Origin: JAGQSZ01 sp049647585
GTDB lineage: Bacteria > Actinomycetota > Acidimicrobiia > Acidimicrobiales > Microtrichaceae
NCBI GenBank assembly: GCA_049647585.1
Contig: JBARXY010000011.1
Location: forward strand, 351,326-415,325
Reading direction: 5' to 3'
Length of the DNA stretch: 64,000 bases
Shown here in pieces: positions 24,964-33,808 of the stretch (positions are counted from its first letter, which is position 1; every line of letters starts with the position of its first letter). A model generated the notes under the pieces. The model had not been told where the DNA came from and did no database searches. It saw nothing but the letters and a program-made list of their open reading frames with translations. Made by a program: the position numbers and the translations under genes.

Positions 24964-25823
24964 CGCAACAGTCCGGCTGTTGAGAGTTTGGGGACGACTT
25001 CACCCAGTAGGTCCTCGGTTGCCCAACTGACGACGAGCCGTGACCCATGGCGGGCCAACCGCTGTTCGAGTGCCCGACGCGACGCGGCTCGCCTGTTCCG
25101 GAACTGGGCGATCAGCTCGGGGCTCAGGTCCACATCGACCCGCTCGCCGCTTTCGACGTCGACCAACTGGACCTCGCCGAGCAGGTCCGGATTCTCGTCG
25201 AGTTCTGATGCGACCAGAATCGCCAACAGTTGTGAACGTCGTGCTGCGATCTGGTCGATGGCATCGAGAGCATCCGGTGTGAGGAAGTCCGACACCACGA
25301 CTACCAGGCCCGGACGTCGGGTCGATGCGTTCAGCTCCCTGCTGCGGGCAAGTAGAGGGGTGTCCCCCTCGGCCTGCCACGAGTCGATGTGGGCAAGGAA
25401 CGGAGCGAGCGAGGTGCGACTCCGGTAGCGGCGTGGCACACGATCCCGGAGCGAACCCACACTTACGGACTCGTTGCGCAACAACGCCGCGGCGCCAATG
25501 GCCGCTGCCACCCGCTTGGCGTGGCGCAGCTTGTCGCCGGTCGCCATTGATGCCGAGGTGTCGACCACCAGCTGCACCCGCAGGTCGACGTCACCCTCAT
25601 AGAGACGCACTAGAACCTGATCGAGTCGAGCCCACGCCTGGACGTCGATCGTGCGGGGATCATCTCCGGGCTGGTACTCGCGCCATTCGACCACGTCGAG
25701 GGAGCGGCCGTGGATGACCGAGCGGTGCGGACCGGCCGCCGATGCTGGAACCTTGCGATCGGGTGTTAGCGCCAACCGTTCGATCCTGGCGATCTCAGCC
25801 GGCTCCAACACTCCCGGACCCAT
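24960..25823 (-). CDS. DUF58 domain protein
   Basis: 287 aa soluble protein. It has the DUF58 hallmark VVEWREYQPGDDPRTIDVQAWAR (~residues 45-67) followed by a VWA-like half with VVDTSASM and VVVVSDFLTPDA. DUF58 proteins nearly always accompany MoxR ATPases and are thought to be their VWA-type adaptor for maturing membrane complexes. Begins 3 bp after the MoxR stop and overlaps the VWA gene by 4 bp. Confidence 0.92.
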   Translation of the reverse strand: MGPGVLEPAEIARIERLALTPDRKVPASAAGPHRSVIHGRSLDVVEWREYQPGDDPRTIDVQAWARLDQVLVRLYEGDVDLRVQLVVDTSASMATGDKLRHAKRVAAAIGAAALLRNESVSVGSLRDRVPRRYRSRTSLAPFLAHIDSWQAEGDTPLLARSRELNASTRRPGLVVVVSDFLTPDALDAIDQIAARRSQLLAILVASELDENPDLLGEVQLVDVESGERVDVDLSPELIAQFRNRRAASRRALEQRLARHGSRLVVSWATEDLLGEVVPKLSTAGLLR

Positions 25824-25826
25824 GGG

Positions 25827-26831
25827 CTAGACCGACACCGTGCGGGTCTGGACCGAGGCGAGCAGGTCGTCGATCACCTGCTCGGCGCTCACGTCATCGA
25901 CTGCTGCCTCGTAACCGAGACCGATTCGATGTCGTAGTGCCCCCGGCGCAACAGAGCGGATGTCGTCGATCGACACCGACGGTCGACCGTCGAGGAGCGC
26001 CACTACCTTCGACGCGAGCAGCAGCGCTTGGGCGCCACGGGGACTCGAACCGAACCGCACGTATTGCGAAACCATCGACGGGGCAGCGTCAGATGGATGA
26101 GATGCAAGCACCAGATCGACTGCGTAACGAACGGCATGGCTCGGTACCGGCACCGATCGTGTGAGCTCTACCATCGCCGCTATCTGGGCCGCATCGGTCA
26201 CCTTCTGGGCGGCGCTGCGCTCAGAGCCGGTAGTCCGTTCGACGATCTTCACCAACTCGTCGGCCGAGGGCATGTCGACACGCGACTTGAGCAGGAACCG
26301 GTCGAGTTGGGCCTCGGGCAGTGGATAGGTGCCTTCCTGTTCGATCGGATTCTGGGTGGCCAGGACCAGGAACGGCCGCGGCAGGACACGGGTCTCGCCA
26401 CCGGCGGTGACCTGACGTTCCTGCATTGCCTCCAGCAGCGCTGCCTGGGTCTTGGGAGTTGCACGGTTGATCTCGTCGGCGAGCAGCAGGCTCGTAAAGA
26501 CCGGGCCCTTGGCGAAGCGAAAGCTCCTACCGCCGTTCTCGTCGGTCACCAGAACCTGGGTGCCGACGATGTCGGCGGGCATCAGGTCGGGTGTGAACTG
26601 GATCCGGTTCGAATCCAGACCGGCGACGGCGGCGAGGGTGTTGACCAATTGCGTCTTACCCAGTCCGGGCACGCCCTCGATCAGCAGGTGGCCCTCTGCC
26701 AGCAGGCAGATGAGGGCGTCGCGGACGAGGTTCGCCTGACCCACGATCACTTCGCCGATCTCATCCTCGATCGACTTGGCGGTCTGCGAGTACTCGTCGG
26801 GGCCGATCATCGATGTACTGACTGTGTTCAC
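25827..26831 (-). CDS. MoxR-family AAA+ ATPase
   Basis: 334 aa. Walker A GVPGLGKTQ (53-61), Walker B LLLADEINRATPKTQAALLEAMQE, sensor 1 LATQNPIEQEGTYPLPEAQLDRF and a C-terminal lid. MoxR ATPases act with DUF58/VWA partners as chaperones that activate or assemble protein complexes. The GTG start overlaps the preceding stop by 4 bp (GTGA); ATG at codon 8 is an alternative. Central member of a seven-gene operon. Confidence 0.95.
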   Translation of the reverse strand: MNTVSTSMIGPDEYSQTAKSIEDEIGEVIVGQANLVRDALICLLAEGHLLIEGVPGLGKTQLVNTLAAVAGLDSNRIQFTPDLMPADIVGTQVLVTDENGGRSFRFAKGPVFTSLLLADEINRATPKTQAALLEAMQERQVTAGGETRVLPRPFLVLATQNPIEQEGTYPLPEAQLDRFLLKSRVDMPSADELVKIVERTTGSERSAAQKVTDAAQIAAMVELTRSVPVPSHAVRYAVDLVLASHPSDAAPSMVSQYVRFGSSPRGAQALLLASKVVALLDGRPSVSIDDIRSVAPGALRHRIGLGYEAAVDDVSAEQVIDDLLASVQTRTVSV

Positions 26832-28552
26832 GAAGCTCCTGACAGGCGGGCGAAATAGTTGTTGATCAGATTGCGGTGCGAGGACGGCAAACCCGGACGT
26901 TGGACCGCTCTGGTGGCTTCATCGGAATAGCGGCGAATGGCCTGACCGAGTGAGGTTCGGGCGGAGCCGACCTTGGTCGAGGTGTCTCCCTTGCCGACGC
27001 TCTGTCCTAGGTCTCCGCCCGAGCCGGTCATCGGTCCTTCGCCGGACTGCCGCGCCCGCGGGTCCGGCGCGAAGACGGAACCGTCGCCAGCCGTTTCACC
27101 CGTGGCCTCGTGGGAACCCCTTCCGGTGCCCGAGCCGCTGCCGGACCCGGGTTGCCCCTGACCACCCTGTCCCTGTCCGCCGCCGCTGCGCTGCCCCCCG
27201 CCGATCGTTCCGGAAGGGTTTCCGCTTTGCCCTTGTCCCTGGCCCTGACCCTGGCCCTGTCCCTGGCCTTGTCCCTGCCCCTGGCCTTGGCCCGGCTGAC
27301 CTTGGCCCTGCCCCTGGCCTTGCCCCTGAGCCTGGCCTTGCCCCTGACCTTGGCCCTGGCCCTGGCCCTGGCCCTGGCCCTGGCCCTGAGCTTGGCCCTG
27401 GCCCTGGCCCTGGCCCTGAGCTTGGCCTGCCGGGTTCTGCGACTTGGCCATCGCGTCAGACAGCGCCGACCTGGCCGCAGCTGCGGCATTTGAAGCCTCA
27501 GCGGCGGAACTTCGTTTGGCCACGGCCGACTGTTGTGAACGCTGCGCAGCAGCGGCAGCGCTCAGCGCTTCGGCCGCTCCCGGATCCGCTGATTCGAGAG
27601 CATCAGCGGCTTCGGACAGCGCTTCGGCGACTTCTGGCGCACCGACGGCCTGGGTCGCGGCAAGAGCCTTGAGACGTTCGCCCAACTCCCCGCGCTCAGC
27701 CGGGCTCATGCTTTCGAGGGCAGCTGCGGCAGCATCCAACTGTGAGGCCGAGTCACCTCCGTCACTTCCGGGAAGCGGCCGCGCCTCGGTCGAGCTATCG
27801 AGACCTTCTGTTGCCGCCCGGGCGGACTCAAGTCCTGTCCCCGCCTCCTTGGCCAGCTCTGCCTCGGCCGAGCGGAGGAGACCGACCGCCTGCTCAGGAG
27901 TTGCCGACTCGATCTTGGCGGCCAGTTCGGTCAGCTTCTTGGCGGCGTCAGACTCGGGATCAAGCGCATCGACCGCCTCACGAAGGCTTTCTGTCGCGTC
28001 CTTCTGAGCCGCCTCGATGCGCTGTGCCCTCTCGCGGGCCGCGTCCTGCGGATTGGGCACGAACGTCAAACCGACGGCCAAAATCGGCGCAAGCACCAAC
28101 GCGCCCAGCTGCAGCCTCGGCGTCGTCGGCCATTTGGCCGCTAGGCGAGCGTCAGCCGCGCGGGAAACGGCGGTAGCGCGATCTGCGATCCGGGAGCTCA
28201 GCGATCCTCGGACCGCAGCACCACCGTCGGCTTCGCCACCCGGTGGTTGGGCGTTACCGAACTCCAGATACGCGCTGAGCGCGTCGTGTGAGGCCAGCCC
28301 TTGGTCCGCCACCCGGGCCACGTCCAGATCCGTGTACATCCTCGACCAGCCGAACATTCCCAGACCGGCCAATCCCACTGCAACAACTGTGAACGCAAGT
28401 ACCTCGGTCGCCGACCAGAGTATGTACCTGGCGAGTACGACCAGCAGCAGTCCGGTGACTGCCGGAACCCAGCCCCAGCGAAGCAGCACCGAGACCGCGC
28501 CCATACGGCGCAACCTCCGGCGCACCGCCAGGATCAGTTGTTCCGGTGTCAC
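26828..28552 (-). CDS. Membrane protein with Ala-rich coiled coil and Gly-Gln repeat tract
   Basis: 574 aa from GTG 28552, which overlaps the ABC permease stop (GTGA); an upstream extension to 28624 is not needed. Two TM segments near residues 25-70, a third near 145-165, then a long Ala/Glu/Ser-rich helical region (~180-400), a ~65-residue (GQ)n tract with Ala interruptions, and a Gly/Ser-rich segment before a conserved-looking end (RRYSDEATRAVQRPGLPSSHR...LINNYFARLSG). The C-terminal half is predicted to be disordered. This layout (TM pair, long Ala-rich helix, Gly/Gln linker) recurs in MoxR operons; no enzymatic motif. Confidence 0.8.
   Translation of the reverse strand: MTPEQLILAVRRRLRRMGAVSVLLRWGWVPAVTGLLLVVLARYILWSATEVLAFTVVAVGLAGLGMFGWSRMYTDLDVARVADQGLASHDALSAYLEFGNAQPPGGEADGGAAVRGSLSSRIADRATAVSRAADARLAAKWPTTPRLQLGALVLAPILAVGLTFVPNPQDAARERAQRIEAAQKDATESLREAVDALDPESDAAKKLTELAAKIESATPEQAVGLLRSAEAELAKEAGTGLESARAATEGLDSSTEARPLPGSDGGDSASQLDAAAAALESMSPAERGELGERLKALAATQAVGAPEVAEALSEAADALESADPGAAEALSAAAAAQRSQQSAVAKRSSAAEASNAAAAARSALSDAMAKSQNPAGQAQGQGQGQGQAQGQGQGQGQGQGQGQGQGQAQGQGQGQGQGQPGQGQGQGQGQGQGQGQGQGQGQSGNPSGTIGGGQRSGGGQGQGGQGQPGSGSGSGTGRGSHEATGETAGDGSVFAPDPRARQSGEGPMTGSGGDLGQSVGKGDTSTKVGSARTSLGQAIRRYSDEATRAVQRPGLPSSHRNLINNYFARLSGAS
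27226..27430. repeat. Hexanucleotide (GQ-coding) repeat tract
   Basis: About 200 bp of near-perfect 6-bp units (CTGGCC/CTTGCC/CTGTCC on the plus strand) that encode alternating Gly and Gln, with Ala or Pro breaks. Synonymous third-base differences separate many units, so the tract is not purely homogenised. Confidence 0.92.
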
Positions 28553-29460
28553 CTGTCGCGCTCCACCGGAGCCCTGACCTTCATACAGGCGACCGCAAGT
28601 GCAACAAAGCTGATGGCAAGACACCAGAACAACGATCCGAACCTGTCCGTCCGGGTGAGAAAGTTCAGATCAAACTCGGTTTTCGAATCGAATACCCACG
28701 AGGCGAGCGAAACCGGTGAAAAGCCGGCCAGAAAGCGCAGCGAACTTGTCTCGGCCCTGAAGCCCGGGGTGTTGTTGGCCGCCGAGGCCATGCCGAGTCC
28801 CATGATCACGAAGGGGGCGACGGTGATGACTCCGACGCTGAGCAGCGACACGATGATCGCCGGCGCCGGCCGCGACATGATCGAACTGATTGCCAGCGAG
28901 ATCGCCGCGAACTCGAACGAGATGACGATCATCACAAAGAAGGACATCAGAACTGTTCTGGCCGAGACACCCCCGAGCAGGAACGGAATCACCAGCACGG
29001 GGGTGACGCACACCAGCGCCAGCACCAGATATGACAGCGACGAGACGAGCTTTCCGTAGACGATCTGGACCGGGCTCATGGCGGTCAGCTGCAATGGTTG
29101 CAGCGTCTGGCTGTGGCGTTCGCCTGCGATACTCGCCCCCACGAACGCCGGCACCAGGACTAGGAGGGTGACGAACAACGTCACTGCGACCGCACCGAAC
29201 ATTCCGGCGCCGATCCGGGGCAGCGAATTGGGGTCGAGACCCTGCTGGATCTCGAACGCGTTGGCGTTCATGACCTGACCGTTGATCCCCGGTCCGTCGA
29301 CGGCGACCCAATCGTTCGAGCCGCCGACCAGGGCCACGCTACTGGCATAGACGCCCACCACGGCCAATCCGGGTAGCAGCACCACGAGGGGGATTCCCCA
29401 GGCAGCGCTCGCCGAGCGGAACCGCCGCAGAAACTCGAGCTTGATCAACGGATTGGCCAT
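28549..29460 (-). CDS. ABC-2 type transporter permease
   Basis: 303 aa with six hydrophobic segments and a large extracytoplasmic loop after TM1 (~45-95). The cytoplasmic segment IAGERHSQTLQPLQLTAMSPVQIVYGKLVSS is the typical ABC-2 elbow/coupling sequence. Exporter half-channel for the adjacent ATPase; start and preceding stop share one base (TGATG-type). Confidence 0.88.
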   Translation of the reverse strand: MANPLIKLEFLRRFRSASAAWGIPLVVLLPGLAVVGVYASSVALVGGSNDWVAVDGPGINGQVMNANAFEIQQGLDPNSLPRIGAGMFGAVAVTLFVTLLVLVPAFVGASIAGERHSQTLQPLQLTAMSPVQIVYGKLVSSLSYLVLALVCVTPVLVIPFLLGGVSARTVLMSFFVMIVISFEFAAISLAISSIMSRPAPAIIVSLLSVGVITVAPFVIMGLGMASAANNTPGFRAETSSLRFLAGFSPVSLASWVFDSKTEFDLNFLTRTDRFGSLFWCLAISFVALAVACMKVRAPVERDR

Positions 29461-30368
29461 CAGTTGGTCCTTCCATCGGTCAGGCGCATGAACCGGTCCT
29501 CAAGTCGGGTGATCTCCACACCCGCGGACAGCACAGGCCGTCCGCCCACAACCAGACTGCGGATCAGTTCGACCTGCTCTTCGTCACTCTCGACCAGATG
29601 GTCTTCTACCTGGCCGTCGATGAACGTGACCCTGACGACCCGGGTGGCCGTGTCTTTCAGATTCTCGGCACCAGCGAGCGAGCCCTGCTCGAGGACCACC
29701 ACGTCGGTACACATCTCTTCGAGCTCGGCCAGGATGTGGGAGCTGATCAGCACGGTCACACCGAGCGAGTTCAGATGCGAAACGATGTCGCGCAGCTCTA
29801 TGCGGGCCCGGGGATCCAGACCGCTCGCGGGCTCATCGAGGACCAGCAGCCGAGGCTCGTGCACCAGCCCCCGCGCAAGTCCTATTCGCTGCTTCATGCC
29901 TCTAGAGAGCGTGTTGATGTCGGCGTCGCGTTTGCCGGTCAGGTCAACAAGTTCGAGCAGCCCCTCAACCAATCCATCCCGCTTCTCGCGCTCGACCCTG
30001 TAGGCGTCGGCGAAGAAGAGCAGGTACTCCTTGACGCTGAGGCCTGAGTAGGTGCCGAGCACGTCCGGCACATAGCCGATCAGTTTGCGTATCTCGGCGG
30101 TCCTGTCGATCGGAACTCCGAACACCTCGACCTGACCGGTGCTGGCCGTGATGAGCGTCGCGATGATCGACATGAGCGTCGACTTGCCGGCTCCGTTGGG
30201 ACCGATGAGTCCGCACACCGAACCGTTGGGCACCTCGAGCGAAACGTCGTTGAGGGCAACCTTGTTGCCGTAGAACTTGGAAACGTTCTGGGTCCAGACG
30301 GCCGGACTGGTCGTTGCGGAATCCACTGTCGATTGGGTTTCTGCCCGGTCTGCCACTTCCGAACTCAT
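29460..30368 (-). CDS. ABC transporter ATPase (CcmA/DrrA-like)
   Basis: 302 aa. Walker A GPNGAGKST, Q-loop GYVPD, signature LSRGMKQRIGLARGL, Walker B LLVLDEPASGLD and H-loop ISSHIL. The C-terminal ~75 residues form the small accessory domain of exporter-type ATPases. Energises the permease encoded next. Overlaps the upstream 747-aa protein gene by 4 bp (ATGA). Confidence 0.93.
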   Translation of the reverse strand: MSSEVADRAETQSTVDSATTSPAVWTQNVSKFYGNKVALNDVSLEVPNGSVCGLIGPNGAGKSTLMSIIATLITASTGQVEVFGVPIDRTAEIRKLIGYVPDVLGTYSGLSVKEYLLFFADAYRVEREKRDGLVEGLLELVDLTGKRDADINTLSRGMKQRIGLARGLVHEPRLLVLDEPASGLDPRARIELRDIVSHLNSLGVTVLISSHILAELEEMCTDVVVLEQGSLAGAENLKDTATRVVRVTFIDGQVEDHLVESDEEQVELIRSLVVGGRPVLSAGVEITRLEDRFMRLTDGRTN

Positions 30369-32608
30369 GGTCTACCTCCACAGAGGAACAGCATCGACGG
30401 TGGTGTCGCAACCATCCTCCCGGCGAGTCGCATGTGGAGACGCCCACCGGCCGGGACTGCAGGAATCATCCAGTCCTGCATCTGATGACCGTCAGCCTCG
30501 AAGCCGACCACGCGGGGATCTATATAGGGATCTCCGACCTTCTCAAGGTGAGTCCAAGCCATGCCGTTCCAAACCTCCAGATTGGGCGCACTTGTCGACA
30601 TCCCACAGGCCTGGACGGGCCGACCTCGCTGGGAGGTCAACCGCACATACTCGGTCGGCTGGATCGGCAACCCGCCGCCGCCCTCACCGCCCTCACCGAT
30701 CGGTCCGGGGGCGATGGTGGTTGTGGTAAAAAACTGATTTCCAAGACCGTCCGGAGGCATCCCGTCCGGGGGGCCCATCCCCGCCTGGTCGGAGAACATC
30801 TGTCGCTGTGTCGCTGTGATTCCACCGACTTCGTCAATGCGTAGCGCAGCTGTTCCGTCCTTGGACTCCATCGGTTGGACCGGGACCAGAGCCCGGACCG
30901 ATACCACCGCATCGCCCCTGATCCCGCCCGCCTTCACAGACGACGCCATGAGTCCCGAGATCTGGATGAGCCCTCGCGATTGAGTTGGTTCCAGACCTGG
31001 AATTGGGCTGTTGGTGGCCAATGCCATACCTAGACCCGCGGCTGCGGGGTTGGCGAACACCTGGTTGAGGACATTGATCTCGGCGCTCATCTCGAAGGGA
31101 AGCGTCTCGCTCTTGCCGGGCTGCACGGATGTGAACTGACGAACCCTGCCATTACCGGTGATCGAAACGTTCTGTAGAACCGCGTCGGACCGGTTCGTGA
31201 CGGTCACGCTGGCCTTGCCGTCATCCTGGGCGACTGCACTGACCTCGATTGCCGGTCCTTCGTCGAAGTCGACCCCGCCCACAGCCACCGACCCGAACGA
31301 GTTACGGGGCAGATCCAGCCGGACCGTCTGGGTCGACCCGGAGCTTGAGACCGAAGCAGCGGGTACAGCTGCAATCAGATGACCACCCCCTTGCAGCTCA
31401 AGTGTTGTGGACTTCTTGAGACCGGTGAACACCGTGCCGACACCGGACCACGGATTCGAGTCAACGTCGGCGACTGTCCTGATCTTTGCGCCGGTGAAGA
31501 CGCCTTGGCCGGCCACGAGCAACAGGGTTGCCACAGCCAGCGACAAGCCCGGTGCGATTCCCCAGATGAGGCGACGCCGTTTTCTTGTCCGAAGTAGGAA
31601 CCAGGCGATGGGCCCGGCGAGGAGGGCACTGCCGAATACCGCCAGTGCGACCACCCAGGTCGGAATGAAGCCGACCGCTACGAGTCCGCCGTTGTCCAGC
31701 ATCATCGATCTGACGAAACCCTGATCCATTCCGCCGTTCGTGTTCGAACGCACCGGTGCGGGCTCCAGGATTGCGGACCAGGAGCCCTTTTGCGCAGCCC
31801 CGGAGGTGAACCTCACCCAGCCGGAGCCGATCGGGGTCGCCGCACCGGTCGATGGCTGGTCGATCACCGGCAGCTGGACCCGGGGTTCGACATCTAGGGC
31901 CAGGTCCCCACCCGCCCACACCCATTGACGGAGTTCGTCCCGCGTCTGATCGTCCAGCTTGTCCAGGTCCGCTGCCCCTAGAACGACACCGGACATGGAG
32001 CGCAACGCTCCCGGACGAGCGAGGACCTCATCGGTGAGGGCGACCAGAGATGCCTGCTGGATGCCACCGATCGTCGGGCTCTTCGCAGGGACGCCCTTGG
32101 CGAATAGTTCGGGGCCGATTCCGACCACGGTCCGGGAGGGGTCCGGCGGGAACGAGAGGCTTCGATTGGCCAGGTTGGTTCCTCGGGAGTTCCTGATCGA
32201 AATATCGGCCCACGGGGTCACACCCAGCACTACGTCGACGACGGTCGGGGCGTCGGCGCCGAGTTCGACAGTCTGTGACTCGTCGCCCGACTGGGTTGAG
32301 ATGTCCAGCTTGACAGTCCGGGCCCGTCTGGAGGTGATTGTGACGCGTACGGGAAGCGGGACTCCGGCACTGACAACACCGGCAAGTCCAGCCTCGATGG
32401 TCATCTCGATGTCACGGGTGCCGGCCTGGGCTGTCTCAGAACCGGTCGGTTCGGCGGACCCGGCAGAGGCGGCGGAGCCGGTCGCGGATGCCGGAGCGGA
32501 CAGCAGCCCCGCCAGGAGGACCGAGATGCCCAGGACCATCGCCGCGATTCGGGCGAAACGACTCATGCTGGCTCGGCCACGTCCCGAAATTGGTTCGTGA
32601 TCAGACAC
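30365..32608 (-). CDS. Large secreted/membrane protein, first gene of MoxR operon
   Basis: 747 aa, family not recognised. A signal-type helix (MVLGISVLLAGLLSAPASA) is near residues 23-41, followed by an all-beta extracytoplasmic region (~60-320), two TM segments (~323-345 WVVALAVFGSALLAGPIAWFLL; ~355-375), and a second extracytoplasmic region rich in beta strands to the end with two Cys (ACGMS, LCGG). GTG 32608 is chosen as start because GGAGGG is 5 nt upstream; ATG 32611 and ATG 32566 are alternatives. A TAGTCT -10-like box at 32633-32638 gives an ~18-nt leader. Topology and linkage suggest a substrate or scaffold for the ABC/MoxR/VWA machinery. Confidence 0.7.
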   Translation of the reverse strand: MSDHEPISGRGRASMSRFARIAAMVLGISVLLAGLLSAPASATGSAASAGSAEPTGSETAQAGTRDIEMTIEAGLAGVVSAGVPLPVRVTITSRRARTVKLDISTQSGDESQTVELGADAPTVVDVVLGVTPWADISIRNSRGTNLANRSLSFPPDPSRTVVGIGPELFAKGVPAKSPTIGGIQQASLVALTDEVLARPGALRSMSGVVLGAADLDKLDDQTRDELRQWVWAGGDLALDVEPRVQLPVIDQPSTGAATPIGSGWVRFTSGAAQKGSWSAILEPAPVRSNTNGGMDQGFVRSMMLDNGGLVAVGFIPTWVVALAVFGSALLAGPIAWFLLRTRKRRRLIWGIAPGLSLAVATLLLVAGQGVFTGAKIRTVADVDSNPWSGVGTVFTGLKKSTTLELQGGGHLIAAVPAASVSSSGSTQTVRLDLPRNSFGSVAVGGVDFDEGPAIEVSAVAQDDGKASVTVTNRSDAVLQNVSITGNGRVRQFTSVQPGKSETLPFEMSAEINVLNQVFANPAAAGLGMALATNSPIPGLEPTQSRGLIQISGLMASSVKAGGIRGDAVVSVRALVPVQPMESKDGTAALRIDEVGGITATQRQMFSDQAGMGPPDGMPPDGLGNQFFTTTTIAPGPIGEGGEGGGGLPIQPTEYVRLTSQRGRPVQACGMSTSAPNLEVWNGMAWTHLEKVGDPYIDPRVVGFEADGHQMQDWMIPAVPAGGRLHMRLAGRMVATPPSMLFLCGGRP

Positions 32609-32632
32609 CATTGCCCTCCAGGATGAAACGGC

Positions 32633-32638
32633 AGACTA
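32633..32638 (-). promoter_or_regulatory. Candidate -10 box of the seven-gene MoxR operon
   Basis: TAGTCT on the minus strand, 24 nt before GTG 32608, with GGAGGG RBS in between; no clear -35. Confidence 0.4.
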
Positions 32639-32711
32639 GCAACCTGGTGGACACTCGCCGCAGCGAAAGTGCACACATCTCCATGCCTTTGTCGCACCCG
32701 GGCTTCACCCC

Positions 32712-33722
32712 TCAGAGCAGAGCAGCGCGCAATTCTTCGGGGGTGCGGCGGGACAGAAGTCCCGGCGCTATATCGAAGAGCGTGCGGGCACCGACTTCTC
32801 CGCGGACACTCAGGCGATGGACCGCCCGGGCGTATGCGACCAGGACGCTCGCGGTGAATCCGGGGTTGCTGTCAAGATCGAGATTGAACTCGACGGTTTG
32901 ATCCGCACCGTCGCCGGTGGCGCCGCTGCGGATGACGAAGCCGCCGTGGGGCATTCCCACATGGTCCCTGGCCAGGTCCTCGGCGCTTATGAAGTGGACC
33001 TTCGTGTCGTAATCGGCGAAGTAGTTCGGCATCGTCACAATCTCGTTCTTGACGACGCCAGCGTCGGCGCCGTCTTCGAGAACCACGTAACACTCGCGTG
33101 TGTGCATCTCGCGGGTCTCAAGCTCGGGTCGATCCCCCGACCTTGCTCGTTCGATCGCCGCTTCGGACGGAAGCGTGTACTGCACCGCGTCCGCGACACC
33201 CGGGACACGGCGGAGGGCGTCCGAGTGTCCTTGGCTGAGCCCCTTGCCCCAGAAGGTGTAGGTGGACCCGTCGGGGATCAACGCCTCCCCCAGCAGCCGT
33301 TGCAGTGAGAACATCCCCGGATCCCAACCGACCGAGATGAGCCCGATGTGGCCCCCGGCTCTGGCCGGCCCGTCGACGGACTCGAAATATCCTGGAATGG
33401 CAGCGTGTGTGTCAAAGCTGTCGACGGTGTTGAACATCCTCACCAGCCGAGGGCCCTGCTCCGGAAGGTCGGACTTGGATCCACCGCACAGCACCATCAC
33501 GTCGACCTTGTCGGCGAAGCGCTCCACATCGTCGAGGCTGCAAACGGTGACTCCTTCACCCACCGGTGCAACGTCGGCCGGATCCCTGCGAGTGAAGATT
33601 CCCACCAGCTCCATGTCGTCGTTCTGGGAGATGGAATGCTCGACACCTCGGCCGAGATTTCCGTATCCGACGATTCCGACCCTGATCCGGCCAATTCTGA
33701 TGCGCTTGCTCTCACTGGTCAC
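32712..33722 (-). CDS. ddh: meso-Diaminopimelate dehydrogenase
   Basis: 336 aa. It opens with RIRVGIVGYGNLGRGVE (NADPH-binding GxGNLG) and has the family blocks VDSFDTHAAIPGY, GWDPGMFSLQRL, TFWGKGLSQGHSDALRRVPGV, AVQYTLPSEAA and GMPHGGFVI that shape the substrate pocket. The enzyme reductively aminates tetrahydrodipicolinate to meso-DAP in one step, bypassing four steps of lysine/peptidoglycan biosynthesis. GTG 33722 is taken as start: it gives the normal length and has CAGACT 6 nt upstream; a longer in-frame ORF to 33839 would run into the divergent GH15 gene. Confidence 0.95.
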   Translation of the reverse strand: MTSESKRIRIGRIRVGIVGYGNLGRGVEHSISQNDDMELVGIFTRRDPADVAPVGEGVTVCSLDDVERFADKVDVMVLCGGSKSDLPEQGPRLVRMFNTVDSFDTHAAIPGYFESVDGPARAGGHIGLISVGWDPGMFSLQRLLGEALIPDGSTYTFWGKGLSQGHSDALRRVPGVADAVQYTLPSEAAIERARSGDRPELETREMHTRECYVVLEDGADAGVVKNEIVTMPNYFADYDTKVHFISAEDLARDHVGMPHGGFVIRSGATGDGADQTVEFNLDLDSNPGFTASVLVAYARAVHRLSVRGEVGARTLFDIAPGLLSRRTPEELRAALL

Positions 33723-33772
33723 CGTGACAGTCTGGCCCAGCACCTTCGTTGACCCGACCGACCCAGCGATCG

Positions 33773-33800
33773 TTGCACCGGCCTCCATCCTCCGTATGAT
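33773..33800 (+). promoter_or_regulatory. Promoter of GH15 gene
   Basis: TTGCAC (33773-33778), 16-nt spacer, TATGAT (33795-33800). ATG 33809 follows after 8 nt, so the transcript should have almost no leader. Confidence 0.6.
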
Positions 33801-33808
33801 CGATCTTG

